From Clostridium sp. AM34-11AC (lineage in GTDB: Bacteria; Bacillota; Clostridia; Lachnospirales; Lachnospiraceae), in NCBI RefSeq assembly GCF_003435375.1, contig NZ_QWGL01000018.1, forward strand, positions 1 through 64,000: a stretch of DNA of 64,000 nucleotides, in the 5' to 3' direction. This document shows positions 39,054 to 46,795 of the stretch, piece after piece. Position 1 is the first letter of the stretch; each line of letters opens with the position of its first letter. Under the pieces are notes generated by a model. The model saw only the letters and a program-made list of their open reading frames with translations. It did no database searches and was not told where the DNA came from. A program made the position numbers and the translations under genes.

Positions 39054-40422
39054 AAGCAAATATTCTGTGGTGTATGATTACACAGATGAAAACGGAAAAC
39101 GCAGACAGCGTTGGGAAACCTTCAGCACAAATGCAGAAGCAAAAAAACGAAAAAAGCAAATTGAGTATGAGCAGGACTCTGGAACCTTCTTTATTCCTAC
39201 GGCAAAGACCCTGAACGATCTGCTCGATGAATATATGTCCATCTATGGTGTAAATACCTGGGCAATGTCAACATATGAAAGCCGCCGTGGTCTGGCGAGA
39301 AACTACATAACTCCTATTATCGGAGATATGTTACTATCCGACATCACTCCAAGGATGATGGATAAGTATTACCGTGATCTGCTCTCTGTGAAAACGGTAA
39401 GCGTCAACAACCGCAAACCCACAAGCGAATATCTGACCCCGCATACAGTAAGAGAAATTCACAAGCTACTTCGCAGTGCCTTTAATCAGGCGGTGCGTTG
39501 GGAACTAATCAGCCGTAACCCTGTCCTGAATGCGACACTTCCCAAAGAAGAACATAAAGAACGGGATATATGGACTGCCGAAACGCTGAGCAAGGCTATG
39601 GAAGTCTGTGATGATCCTATCCTCTCCCTTGCCTTAAATCTGGCGTTCTCCTGCTCTTTACGCATTGGCGAAATGCTGGGCCTTACCTGGGACTGCATTG
39701 ATATTGCACCACAGAGCATAGAAAATGGTTCAGCTTATATATTCGTCAACAAAGAGCTGCAACGGGTTACACGAGGTGCATTGGACGATTTGAGCGACAA
39801 AGGTGTTATTAAGAAGTTTCCACCTTGCATAGCCAGTACCCATACTGCTCTGGTCCTGAAAGAGCCTAAAACCAAAACCAGTATTCGCCGCGTGTACCTG
39901 CCGAAAACAGTTGCCTATATGCTGGTAGAGAGAAAAAAAGAAATTGATGAGCTGATGGATCTGTTTGGAGATGAATACATCGACAATAACCTGGTCTTTT
40001 GCTCCAGCAATGGCCGTCCGATGGAAAGTCAGGTGATTAACCGTGCTTTCAATAAACTTATCAAAGAAAACGGACTGCCTCATGTTGTGTTCCATTCTCT
40101 TCGCCACTCCAGCATCACCTACAAGCTGAAACTCAATGGCGGCGATATGAAATCAGTCCAGGGTGACTCTGGTCATGCTCAGGTTAAAATGGTTGCGGAT
40201 GTCTATTCTCACATCATCGACGAGGATCGGTGCATAAACGCTCAGCGATTGGAGGAAGCTTTTTATTCCTCTAAGACTCCTGACCCTGTTGAAGATACAG
40301 AGCCTAAAACTGCGGATACTGCCGTCACTGAAAGTGATGAAAGTGATGCAGCGAAGATACTGGAACTGCTTAAAAATCCCGAAACTGCCGCACTGCTCAA
40401 GCAGCTGGCAAAAGCTTTATAA
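39031..40422 (+). CDS. int: Tyrosine integrase of the ICE
   Basis: A 463-aa Tn916-family-type recombinase. It has an N-terminal arm-binding domain (KSKYSVVYDYTDENGKRRQRWETF), a SAM-like core-binding domain, and a catalytic domain with Arg211 (CSLRIGEMLGL), His355-x-x-Arg358 (HSLRHSSITY), His382 (SGHAQ) and the nucleophile Tyr392 (VYSHI). The ATG at 39,031 has AAAGGAG 8 bp upstream; the ATG 6 bp earlier is too close to that site. Its 3' end lies 350 bp from the tRNA-Arg gene, which is the evident integration target. Confidence 0.93.
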   Translation: MASIVKRKSKYSVVYDYTDENGKRRQRWETFSTNAEAKKRKKQIEYEQDSGTFFIPTAKTLNDLLDEYMSIYGVNTWAMSTYESRRGLARNYITPIIGDMLLSDITPRMMDKYYRDLLSVKTVSVNNRKPTSEYLTPHTVREIHKLLRSAFNQAVRWELISRNPVLNATLPKEEHKERDIWTAETLSKAMEVCDDPILSLALNLAFSCSLRIGEMLGLTWDCIDIAPQSIENGSAYIFVNKELQRVTRGALDDLSDKGVIKKFPPCIASTHTALVLKEPKTKTSIRRVYLPKTVAYMLVERKKEIDELMDLFGDEYIDNNLVFCSSNGRPMESQVINRAFNKLIKENGLPHVVFHSLRHSSITYKLKLNGGDMKSVQGDSGHAQVKMVADVYSHIIDEDRCINAQRLEEAFYSSKTPDPVEDTEPKTADTAVTESDESDAAKILELLKNPETAALLKQLAKAL

Positions 40423-40443
40423 AGTCCCTCCCTCAGAAGAACG

Positions 40444-40469
40444 CCTCTCACTTTGTGAGAGGTTTTCTT
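40444..40469 (+). terminator. Terminator after the integrase gene
   Basis: CCTCTCAC / GTGAGAGG stem with a TTT loop, then TTTTCTT. Confidence 0.85.
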
Positions 40470-40508
40470 CGTTTGAACCACTTTGCACAGTGACCAAACA
40501 CTTTTTTT

Positions 40509-40683
40509 GTTAGCAAGGTTCTGAAAGCATTTTTGAGCGATGTTAGCAAATTCGCGATTTTGTTTGCAACTTCCTCTAATTTCTGCTAACAAATGTTTGC
40601 AAGTTCCTTTGGTAAAAATCGAACCTCTGACTTACCGCCTTTCTTAGCAAAAGGCCAAATCTCGTTAGCAAATGTTAGCAAAC
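40509..40683. repeat. TTAGCAA repeat cluster at the right ICE end
   Basis: The word TTAGCAA occurs at 40,510, 40,543, 40,645, 40,665 and 40,675, and as its complement near 40,585, with TTTGCAA variants at 40,562 and 40,595. The cluster fills the gene-free 350 bp between int and the tRNA. Repeated arm-type binding sites for the integrase N-terminal domain are expected here. Confidence 0.6.
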
Positions 40684-40770
40684 CAAGGTTTTTTGCAAAA
40701 AAGCCACAAAAGCCGCAGAAATAAGAAAAGCCGAAAACCCTGATAAATCAAAGGTTTTCGGCGTGTTTGC

Positions 40771-40847
40771 TGGCGTCCCTGGCGGGATTCGAACCCACGG
40801 CCTTTCGCTTAGGAGGCGAACGCTCTATCCTGCTGAGCTACAGAGAC
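40771..40847 (-). tRNA. tRNA-Arg (anticodon CCT), ICE integration site
   Basis: A complete 77-nt cloverleaf on the minus strand: acceptor GTCTCTG / CAGGGAC, D-arm GCTCAGCAGGATAGAGC, anticodon arm TTCGC-CTCCTAA-GCGAA, T-loop GGTTCGAATCC, and an encoded CCA end. The 3' end faces the integrase. The ICE right attachment site should therefore overlap the tRNA 3' part, with the matching left site before the window. Confidence 0.92.
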
Positions 40848-40883
40848 TTATATTAAATTGAGACTGGCAACGATCACTTTTCC

Positions 40884-40948
40884 CCGTAAGGCAGCTGGTA
40901 GAGCACAACCTTAGGAGGCGCTTGTTATATCCATTTAACTATGGGAAC
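40884..40948 (+). pseudogene. tRNA-like remnant
   Basis: The segment GCAGCTGGTAGAGC looks like a D-arm that has lost two bases. It is followed by an anticodon-like stretch containing CTTAGGAGGCG, but no proper acceptor or T-arm can be drawn. The 11-bp CTTAGGAGGCG also occurs in the tRNA-Arg anticodon region 102 bp away in the same orientation. It may be a decayed tRNA or leftover of an earlier integration. Confidence 0.35.
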
Positions 40949-41138
40949 AAATTCCGTATTTTCGGGCTTTTCAGCCTTTCGGTCACGGTAACCAACTTTA
41001 TGAACTCATCCACTTTCGTCTGGCGAATCCACAGAAACACGCAACTTAAAAAAGCTACGCTATATATCTTAACAAACAACACCCTGAAAGTCAAGACATC
41101 AAAGCTTCACTTTACACGAAAAGCTGTACTGAAAAGCT

Positions 41139-41191
41139 AAAAGCCATCGCGCACAGTCCGTAATCTGAGATTCTGTGCCCTGATGGCTTTT
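41139..41191 (-). terminator. Bidirectional terminator after the DUF3881 gene
   Basis: AAAAGCCATC / GATGGCTTTT outer stem with an inner GCACAG / CTGTGC helix. It lies 11 bp past the DUF3881 stop on the minus strand. Confidence 0.75.
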
Positions 41192-41201
41192 ATTTTATAA
41201 C

Positions 41202-42107
41202 CTATTTTATTCCCTGTTTTCTTATAATGTCTTCCAGCTTCAGAGTCCCTTGCATCCAGATCTGTCCTTTAAAACGACGGCCCGGCTGTGGTTCACCTAA
41301 GAGGTCCTTACTGTTGATGCAGACCACAAACTCCAGATCGTGGCTCTCAATCTTCATACGATAAATTTCCTCTTTTGTGTAAATATTTCGGATTTTTTCA
41401 ACTTCTTCAATTTCTCCGATGACAGAATACTGGTCACATTCCACTCCGCAAGGCATGAAACAGGAGTCTATAATAGAGTAGAGATCCTCCTTCATGGCTC
41501 TTCTGGAAATCTGGGAGTAAAGATCGATATCCTCGATGGTCAAACTCTCCATGGCGTCCTCATCCCCATTTTTTGCGGCCTCAATCAGACTGTTGCGGTT
41601 TTTCGCAGCAACCTTTGCCTTTTGGATCTGTTTCTGGCTCTTCTTGATCGGAAGAAGGATCTTTCCACCGATGGACATCCCGGAAAAGCAGACGGAACTA
41701 ATCTTGGAGTGATGTTCTTTATCCAACATTCTTTCCCTAAATTCCAGAAAATTCTGGATGTAGAAGATCAATGTGATACCGACCTTATTCTCATCCACCA
41801 TGCCGGAGTAAGTCTCTTTCTCCGTATGTCTCTGAACGGAACACTCTTCCGTGGATCCGATTATATGGCTCTCCTGATACGGGAAGTAAAACTCCCGCTC
41901 GAAATTCCCCTCTTCGTTCAGTTCTCCGATGATTGAAATTCCAAGGCCCGGAGCAACTTCTGTACGCATTTCGCAGACATTGCTCTCCTCGTCGACCTGA
42001 ACACATCGTGTCATTGACGGCTGCCGTTCCAGCAAATCCAGCAATTTTTCAATATCTTTTTTCTTTGTATACATGCTGAAACCAGCTGCACGTAAAAATT
42101 TATGCAT
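41202..42107 (-). CDS. DUF3881 family protein
   Basis: A 301-aa cytosolic protein that begins MHKFLRAAGFSMYTKKKDIEKLLDLL and ends with a QPGRRFKGQIWMQGTLKLEDII segment, fitting DUF3881, a Lachnospiraceae-type family usually next to parB. Function unknown. The ATG at 42,107 is preferred to an upstream TTG; AAGGAGA lies before it, inside the end of the DUF4446 gene. Confidence 0.8.
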   Translation of the reverse strand: MHKFLRAAGFSMYTKKKDIEKLLDLLERQPSMTRCVQVDEESNVCEMRTEVAPGLGISIIGELNEEGNFEREFYFPYQESHIIGSTEECSVQRHTEKETYSGMVDENKVGITLIFYIQNFLEFRERMLDKEHHSKISSVCFSGMSIGGKILLPIKKSQKQIQKAKVAAKNRNSLIEAAKNGDEDAMESLTIEDIDLYSQISRRAMKEDLYSIIDSCFMPCGVECDQYSVIGEIEEVEKIRNIYTKEEIYRMKIESHDLEFVVCINSKDLLGEPQPGRRFKGQIWMQGTLKLEDIIRKQGIK

Positions 42108-42112
42108 ATGGA

Positions 42113-42919
42113 TCAATAATCTCCTTTATTATCCTCACCGTCGGGATCATATGACAGAGCATCAAAATTCCCGATGGTATCTGTCTCAATCTCAACTTCT
42201 TCTACATCGTATGCGTCAGCATACTTTTTTACACGTTCTTCCTCATTCTCACGGCGCTCTGCCTGACGTTTTCTCAATTCCTTCATGCGCTCGCTCTTTT
42301 TGCGCTCACTGCTCGGAACCTCGATATCCTGCTCTCCTGAGCCGCTTTTTAACTCTTTCTTCTTGCTGTTTGCGGCCTTTTCCTTCATTGCGAGGCGCTC
42401 ATCCATCGTCGGACGTTTTACGTATCCCAGCGCCTGCTCCAGCGCTTCCTGCTCTTCACCGCCAAGGAGAACCTCTGTCGCACCTTCCTCTACCTCTTTT
42501 AAGTAGATATAACAGCCCTCACGGCTGTGTACAACGTCCAGTATGAAACCACTGTTCTTGTTGTCTAACATTGCGATAACAAAGCTTAGATTGCCGCCCA
42601 TGCCCTTGAATGCATTGTACTTAACATATCCGAATTTCTGGAATGAGGACTTGATCTGCCTGGAAAGCTGTTTCATTGCATCCTTGCTGGAGCGATCTTT
42701 TTCCTGCAGCTCCTCCATCTCATCCATGATATCCATGATCGTATCTTCCAGTGTCTCTGCGTCTTTTCCTCGCATGAAGATATCATATCTTCGGTACAGT
42801 TTATTGAGCTTTACAATACAAATGATCACCACGATCAATAACACCAATGACAGGATTGAAAATCCGACGATCAGTACCATTGGATCGATGGGGATACTGT
42901 ATAACATACTGTTTTCCAT
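42113..42919 (-). CDS. DUF4446 family membrane-anchored protein
   Basis: A 268-aa protein with one N-terminal membrane helix (residues about 14-37), a coiled stretch (60-90), and the DUF4446 core (FQKFGYVKYNAFKGMGGNLSFVIAMLDNKNSGFILDVVHSREGCYIYLKEV). A long charged tail (190-250) follows, longer than the core family. It is downstream of parB on the same strand, as in many Clostridia; function unknown. Confidence 0.85.
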   Translation of the reverse strand: MENSMLYSIPIDPMVLIVGFSILSLVLLIVVIICIVKLNKLYRRYDIFMRGKDAETLEDTIMDIMDEMEELQEKDRSSKDAMKQLSRQIKSSFQKFGYVKYNAFKGMGGNLSFVIAMLDNKNSGFILDVVHSREGCYIYLKEVEEGATEVLLGGEEQEALEQALGYVKRPTMDERLAMKEKAANSKKKELKSGSGEQDIEVPSSERKKSERMKELRKRQAERRENEEERVKKYADAYDVEEVEIETDTIGNFDALSYDPDGEDNKGDY

Positions 42920-42968
42920 TTTCTGTTTTCTGTCCTTCCGTTTGTGTCTGTGCTTTTCGTTTGATTTA

Positions 42969-44096
42969 TTACACTCTTAAAGACTCCATAAGTTCGATCA
43001 GACGTTCTAACTCTTCCTGGGAATAATACTCGATCTCGATCCTACCCTTATTTTTATCCTTCTGGTTGATAACGACCTTCGTACCCATGATAGACTTTAA
43101 TTTGTCTTCCACCTGCCGGTAGATGAGATCGATATCCGGTCCCTTTTCCGGTTTCTTTTCTTTCGGCGGACGGTTCATCATCTTGACAAGTTTTTCCACG
43201 TCACGTACGCTTAATTTTTCCTCGATGATTTTTGCAGCTACCTGATACTGGCGTTCACCTTCTTCAAGTCCCAGGAGTGCTCTCGCGTGCCCGCTGGAAA
43301 TCTTTCCCTCTGCCAGCATATCCTGCACACGAATATCAAGTTTCAGAAGGCGCATGCTGTTTGTAATCGTCGCACGATTCTTGGATACACGATTTGCAAT
43401 CTCCTCCTGCGTGAGATGAAACTCCTGAATCAGTTGCTGGAATGCCTGTGCTTCTTCGATCGGATTTAAATCAGCACGCTGTACATTCTCAATCAAAGCG
43501 ATCTCCATAGTCTGCTGCTTATCATACTCACGGATCAATACAGGAACATCTGTGACTCCGGCAAGTTTTGCCGCGCGCCAACGACGCTCACCGGCTATGA
43601 TCTCATAATGATTTCCCTTTTTTTGGACAATCAGTGGCTGTAAGATTCCATATTGTTTGATAGAATCCGCCAGCTCCTGAAGGCTTTCCTCATCAAAATT
43701 TTTTCTCGGCTGCTCGCTGTTCGGTTCAATCAGGTTGAGCTTCAACGTCTGCTCTATCGGCTTTTCCACGATCTTTTCGACCGGTTTTTCTACGATTTTC
43801 TCGACAATTTTCTCGACCGGCTTCTCGACGATCTTCTCAACAATTTTTTCCACCGGTTTCTCGACGATCTTTTCGACTACGATCGTTTCAGCATTCGTGC
43901 CCGTCTTTGCTGTTTTACTGCTGTCCGTCTTTTTCCCTGTTCCATCTTTTTCCGTATTTTTCGTGGTGCCCTGATTTACCATCAGGTGGTCTTTTCTCTC
44001 ACTTCTGCTCACTTTTTCTGCAGCGTTCTCTTTCGTAGTTGTGACTTCTTCCCCGAAGAACGCGCCTAAACCTTTACCTAATCCACGCTTCGCCAT
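42969..44096 (-). CDS. parB: ParB/Spo0J chromosome-partition protein with repeat linker
   Basis: A 375-aa ParB. It has the N-terminal ParA-contact peptide ([14 protein letters not shown]), the CTP-binding ParB domain with [19 protein letters not shown] and [12 protein letters not shown], an HTH ([26 protein letters not shown]), and a C-terminal dimerisation region. Between peptide and core are about 100 extra residues. Of these, residues 73-115 are near-perfect repeats of [15 protein letters not shown]. It binds parS and loads condensin. Its ATG overlaps the parA stop by 1 bp. Confidence 0.95.
   Translation of the reverse strand: MAKRGLGKGLGAFFGEEVTTTKENAAEKVSRSERKDHLMVNQGTTKNTEKDGTGKKTDSSKTAKTGTNAETIVVEKIVEKPVEKIVEKIVEKPVEKIVEKIVEKPVEKIVEKPIEQTLKLNLIEPNSEQPRKNFDEESLQELADSIKQYGILQPLIVQKKGNHYEIIAGERRWRAAKLAGVTDVPVLIREYDKQQTMEIALIENVQRADLNPIEEAQAFQQLIQEFHLTQEEIANRVSKNRATITNSMRLLKLDIRVQDMLAEGKISSGHARALLGLEEGERQYQVAAKIIEEKLSVRDVEKLVKMMNRPPKEKKPEKGPDIDLIYRQVEDKLKSIMGTKVVINQKDKNKGRIEIEYYSQEELERLIELMESLRV
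43752..43880 (-). repeat. In-frame tandem repeat coding the ParB linker
   Basis: About 129 bp of degenerate repeats with 12- and 24-bp periods encode VEKIVEK and PVEKIVEK units. Codon choices vary between copies (GAGAAG/GAAAAG, ATCGTC/ATTGTT). That indicates older expansion or selection on the peptide rather than a fresh slippage event. Confidence 0.8.
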
Positions 44097-44866
44097 TATA
44101 TTTCTTCTCCTCTGCTGATGACTTCCGCTGCTAAAAGTCTGTAGCTCTCCGCTCCTGATGATCGGCTGTCATAAAGATTGATCGGCATGCCGTAGCTCGG
44201 TGCCTCAGCCAGTCTGACATTTCGCGGAATAATTGTCTTATAAATATTTTCATTCAAGTGTTCTTTTACGTTCTCTACAACTTCCAGAGACAGATTTGTT
44301 CTGGAATCATACATTGTAAAAACAACGCCCTCTACTTCCAAAGATGGATTCAGCTTTTTCTGAACAAGATTTACCGTTTTTAATACCTGACTTAATCCCT
44401 CCAGGGCATAGTATTCACACTGGATCGGGACAAGAACTGTATTGGCCGCAGTCAGTGCGTTAATCGTGAGAAGGTTCAGGGACGGAGGACAGTCAATGAT
44501 AATAAAATCATACTTTCCGTCTAACAGTTCCATATTTTTCTTGAGAATGCTCTCCTTTTCTTCCATATCAAGAAGCTCAATCTCTGCTCCGGCAAGGTCC
44601 ACATCCGACGGCATCACGTCCAGACGTTCCTGCACACTTGGATTGATACACTCATCCACGGTGCATTCTCCCATCAGCAGTTCGTATACAGTATTGTCAA
44701 TATTTCCTTTTTCCAATCCAAGTCCACTTGTTGTATTTCCCTGTGGATCAAAGTCCACAGTCAACACCCTCTGTCCTGCTTCAGCCAGGCAGGCGGATAA
44801 ATTGATTGCAGTCGTCGTCTTTCCGACACCACCCTTTTGATTTGTAATTGCAATAATACGTCCCAT
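44096..44866 (-). CDS. parA: ParA/Soj chromosome-partition ATPase
   Basis: A 256-aa MinD/ParA-type ATPase: deviant Walker [14 protein letters not shown] near residue 11, Walker A' [14 protein letters not shown], and Walker [11 protein letters not shown]. The start at 44,866 follows AAAGGATAGAGG; an upstream frame adds 19 non-conserved residues. It works with ParB at the parS sites just upstream and may regulate DnaA as in Bacillus. Confidence 0.95.
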   Translation of the reverse strand: MGRIIAITNQKGGVGKTTTAINLSACLAEAGQRVLTVDFDPQGNTTSGLGLEKGNIDNTVYELLMGECTVDECINPSVQERLDVMPSDVDLAGAEIELLDMEEKESILKKNMELLDGKYDFIIIDCPPSLNLLTINALTAANTVLVPIQCEYYALEGLSQVLKTVNLVQKKLNPSLEVEGVVFTMYDSRTNLSLEVVENVKEHLNENIYKTIIPRNVRLAEAPSYGMPINLYDSRSSGAESYRLLAAEVISRGEEI

Positions 44867-45071
44867 ACCTCTATCCTTTCTGCAGGTCAGCTCTACTTTT
44901 ATTATCCTGTAATTATTTCGCATATCAGTCTGGTTTAGCTCATTTTAACCATATTTACTGATTTTCTCTATCATTTGAATCTTGATAATCTTTCCCATCC
45001 GATCATTAGCGAAACTTAGTATAACACAATTTTTCTTATTTTCCTATTGCTTTACCTTATAAAATTAAAAA

Positions 45072-45087
45072 TGTTTCACGTGAAACA
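45072..45087. promoter_or_regulatory. parS site 1
   Basis: A perfect 16-bp palindrome TGTTTCACGTGAAACA, one base off the Bacillus consensus (TGTTCCACGTGAAACA) and typical of Clostridia. It lies in the parA upstream gap. Confidence 0.92.
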
Positions 45088-45116
45088 TTTTTGCAAATCA
45101 TACAAGCATCATTTTA

Positions 45117-45132
45117 TGTTTCACGTGAAACA
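45117..45132. promoter_or_regulatory. parS site 2
   Basis: The same perfect palindrome TGTTTCACGTGAAACA, 45 bp from site 1. The pair lies upstream of both parA and the divergent hydrolase gene. The rest of the 44,867-45,303 gap is AT-rich with no gene seen. Confidence 0.92.
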
Positions 45133-45303
45133 TTTATCTTCAGAAACATTTCACATTTTCGCCTGTTGTATCTCATTACCAATTATATTATAATATAATA
45201 AGGAGTTGTCAAATAGGAATATAGTCATGAAACCACTATTCTCCTCTCTCAATCCCTTGAAACTGTATTTCTATAACATCATCATCTAAACCCGAGGTGA
45301 ACT

Positions 45304-46254
45304 ATGAAAGCTAAAAATAAAATCATCACTGCTATTCTCCTCTCAGCCGGTGCAACAGTCGGAACAGCACTGATTAACAAATATATCAAGATGTCTGCCA
45401 TTTCAAGAAATCTTCTTGCTCAGCCGGAACCGCGCTGCTGTCGTTGGAGACTTGGCAATATCTACTATACAAAAACCGGCACTGGTAAACCACTTCTTCT
45501 CGTACATGACCTGACTCACGCGTCCAGCAGCTGTGAGTGGGATTCTCTGATTCCACTTTTAAAAGAGCACTATACTGTCTACACCATAGATCTTTTAGGT
45601 TGCGGACGTTCAGAGAAGCCAAATTTAACTTACACAAATTTTCTCTATGTGCAGTTGTTAAACGATTTTGTAAAATCCGAGATTGGACGCCGCACAAACA
45701 TTCTTGCTACCGGTGCGTCCGCTCCTATCGTGACAATGGCTTGCGGATACAATCCGGATCTTTTCGAGCAGATGATGTTTATCAATCCGGATTCTCTGCT
45801 CTCCTGCAGCCACATACCAGGAAAATCCGCAAGGTATTATAAGTTTATCCTTGATCTTCCGATCATTGGTACACTGCTCTACAACTTTGCGTCCGCAAGA
45901 AGTATTATCTCCAGAACCTTCTCTGAAAGCTACTTCTATAATCCTTATGATGTTAACCCGCATTACATCGACAAATATCACGAGTCCGCCCACCTTGGTG
46001 ACTCCCCGAAATCCGTCTACGCCAGTGTCCAGTGTAATTATACAAAATGTAATATTACAAAGACTCTGGAAAAAATTGACAACAGTATTTACATCCTCGG
46101 CGGCGAAGCTGAGCAGGATATCGATCTGATCATAAAAGAATATACAAAATGTAACCCGGCCATTGAGTCCAGTACAATTCCAAACACCAAACATCTTCCT
46201 CAAATTGAGAACCCTGAAGAAGTCAGTTCCACGGTCCAGATGTTCTTCAACTAA
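45304..46254 (+). CDS. Membrane-anchored alpha/beta hydrolase
   Basis: A 316-aa protein with an N-terminal hydrophobic anchor (residues 7-25) and an alpha/beta-hydrolase fold: LLLVHDLTHASSSCEWDSLIPLL, IDLLGCGRSEKP, and a C-terminal TIPNTKHLPQIENPEEV with His297. The nucleophile elbow reads GASAP (Ser139), not the usual GxSxG. It may therefore be an atypical hydrolase or a non-catalytic form. The gene sits between parS pairs. Substrate unknown. Confidence 0.75.
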   Translation: MKAKNKIITAILLSAGATVGTALINKYIKMSAISRNLLAQPEPRCCRWRLGNIYYTKTGTGKPLLLVHDLTHASSSCEWDSLIPLLKEHYTVYTIDLLGCGRSEKPNLTYTNFLYVQLLNDFVKSEIGRRTNILATGASAPIVTMACGYNPDLFEQMMFINPDSLLSCSHIPGKSARYYKFILDLPIIGTLLYNFASARSIISRTFSESYFYNPYDVNPHYIDKYHESAHLGDSPKSVYASVQCNYTKCNITKTLEKIDNSIYILGGEAEQDIDLIIKEYTKCNPAIESSTIPNTKHLPQIENPEEVSSTVQMFFN

Positions 46255-46278
46255 CACTTCAAATCAGATCTGTTAAAA

Positions 46279-46294
46279 TGTTTCACGTGAAACA
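46279..46294. promoter_or_regulatory. parS site 3
   Basis: A perfect TGTTTCACGTGAAACA palindrome, 25 bp after the hydrolase stop and just before its terminator. Confidence 0.92.
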
Positions 46295-46310
46295 TTTCTT
46301 CGGTGTTTGC

Positions 46311-46352
46311 AAAGATGCCACTACTTTCTAAACAGTAGCGGCATCTTTTTTG
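46311..46352 (+). terminator. Terminator after the hydrolase gene
   Basis: AAAGATGCC-ACTAC paired with GTAG-C-GGCATCTTT, followed by TTTTGATTTTTT. Confidence 0.8.
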
Positions 46353-46795
46353 ATTTTTTAGTACCTGTTCTGTAGATCTGCGCATTTGCCGCGCTGACTG
46401 TAAGCTAAGGAAGCATAGACTTGAAGGCACAAGAATCCATCCGCGGAGCTGCTCTGGAATGGAATTTGCGCTTAACTGTGAGGGGACTGAACAGTTACAA
46501 GTAACTTTTATCAAGAGTTAATTTTCAGAAATTCTTCTTAACTTCAAAAGATGTTGACGTCTTCTCGACCGAGATATACCACATCGATCAATATTTTATC
46601 TTCAGGTCTATCATTTACGACGGCCGGTACATCAAGTACATTATGCGGTACTCCTGCTGTGCATGATAAATCTTTATTCATTACGATGATTCAGTGCATC
46701 AATTGCACATATCTCCCGAATAGTCATAAATCTTCCATCAACTCTGATTTATTTACGTGTTACAGGACTCTTGTTAATTTTAGTTTAAAGTTTTC
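46353..46795. other. Gene-free stretch with a solitary IS66-like end
   Basis: No convincing gene in 443 bp. At 46,483-46,499 the sequence GGGGACTGAACAGTTAC differs at only two of 17 bases from the right terminal repeat of the IS downstream and has the same orientation. It may be the last trace of an older, related insertion. Confidence 0.5.

Noticed and set aside
40611..40650. Bases resembling a tRNA T-arm (AATCGAACCTCTGA)
   Set aside because: No acceptor or anticodon arms can be paired around it; probably chance inside the integrase arm region.
43752..43880. Possible CRISPR-like array
   Set aside because: The repeats are in-frame coding units with no unique spacers.
43735..43974. Repetitive FSTIFSTGF frame opposite parB
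   Set aside because: Direct reflection of the ParB linker repeat read on the wrong strand.
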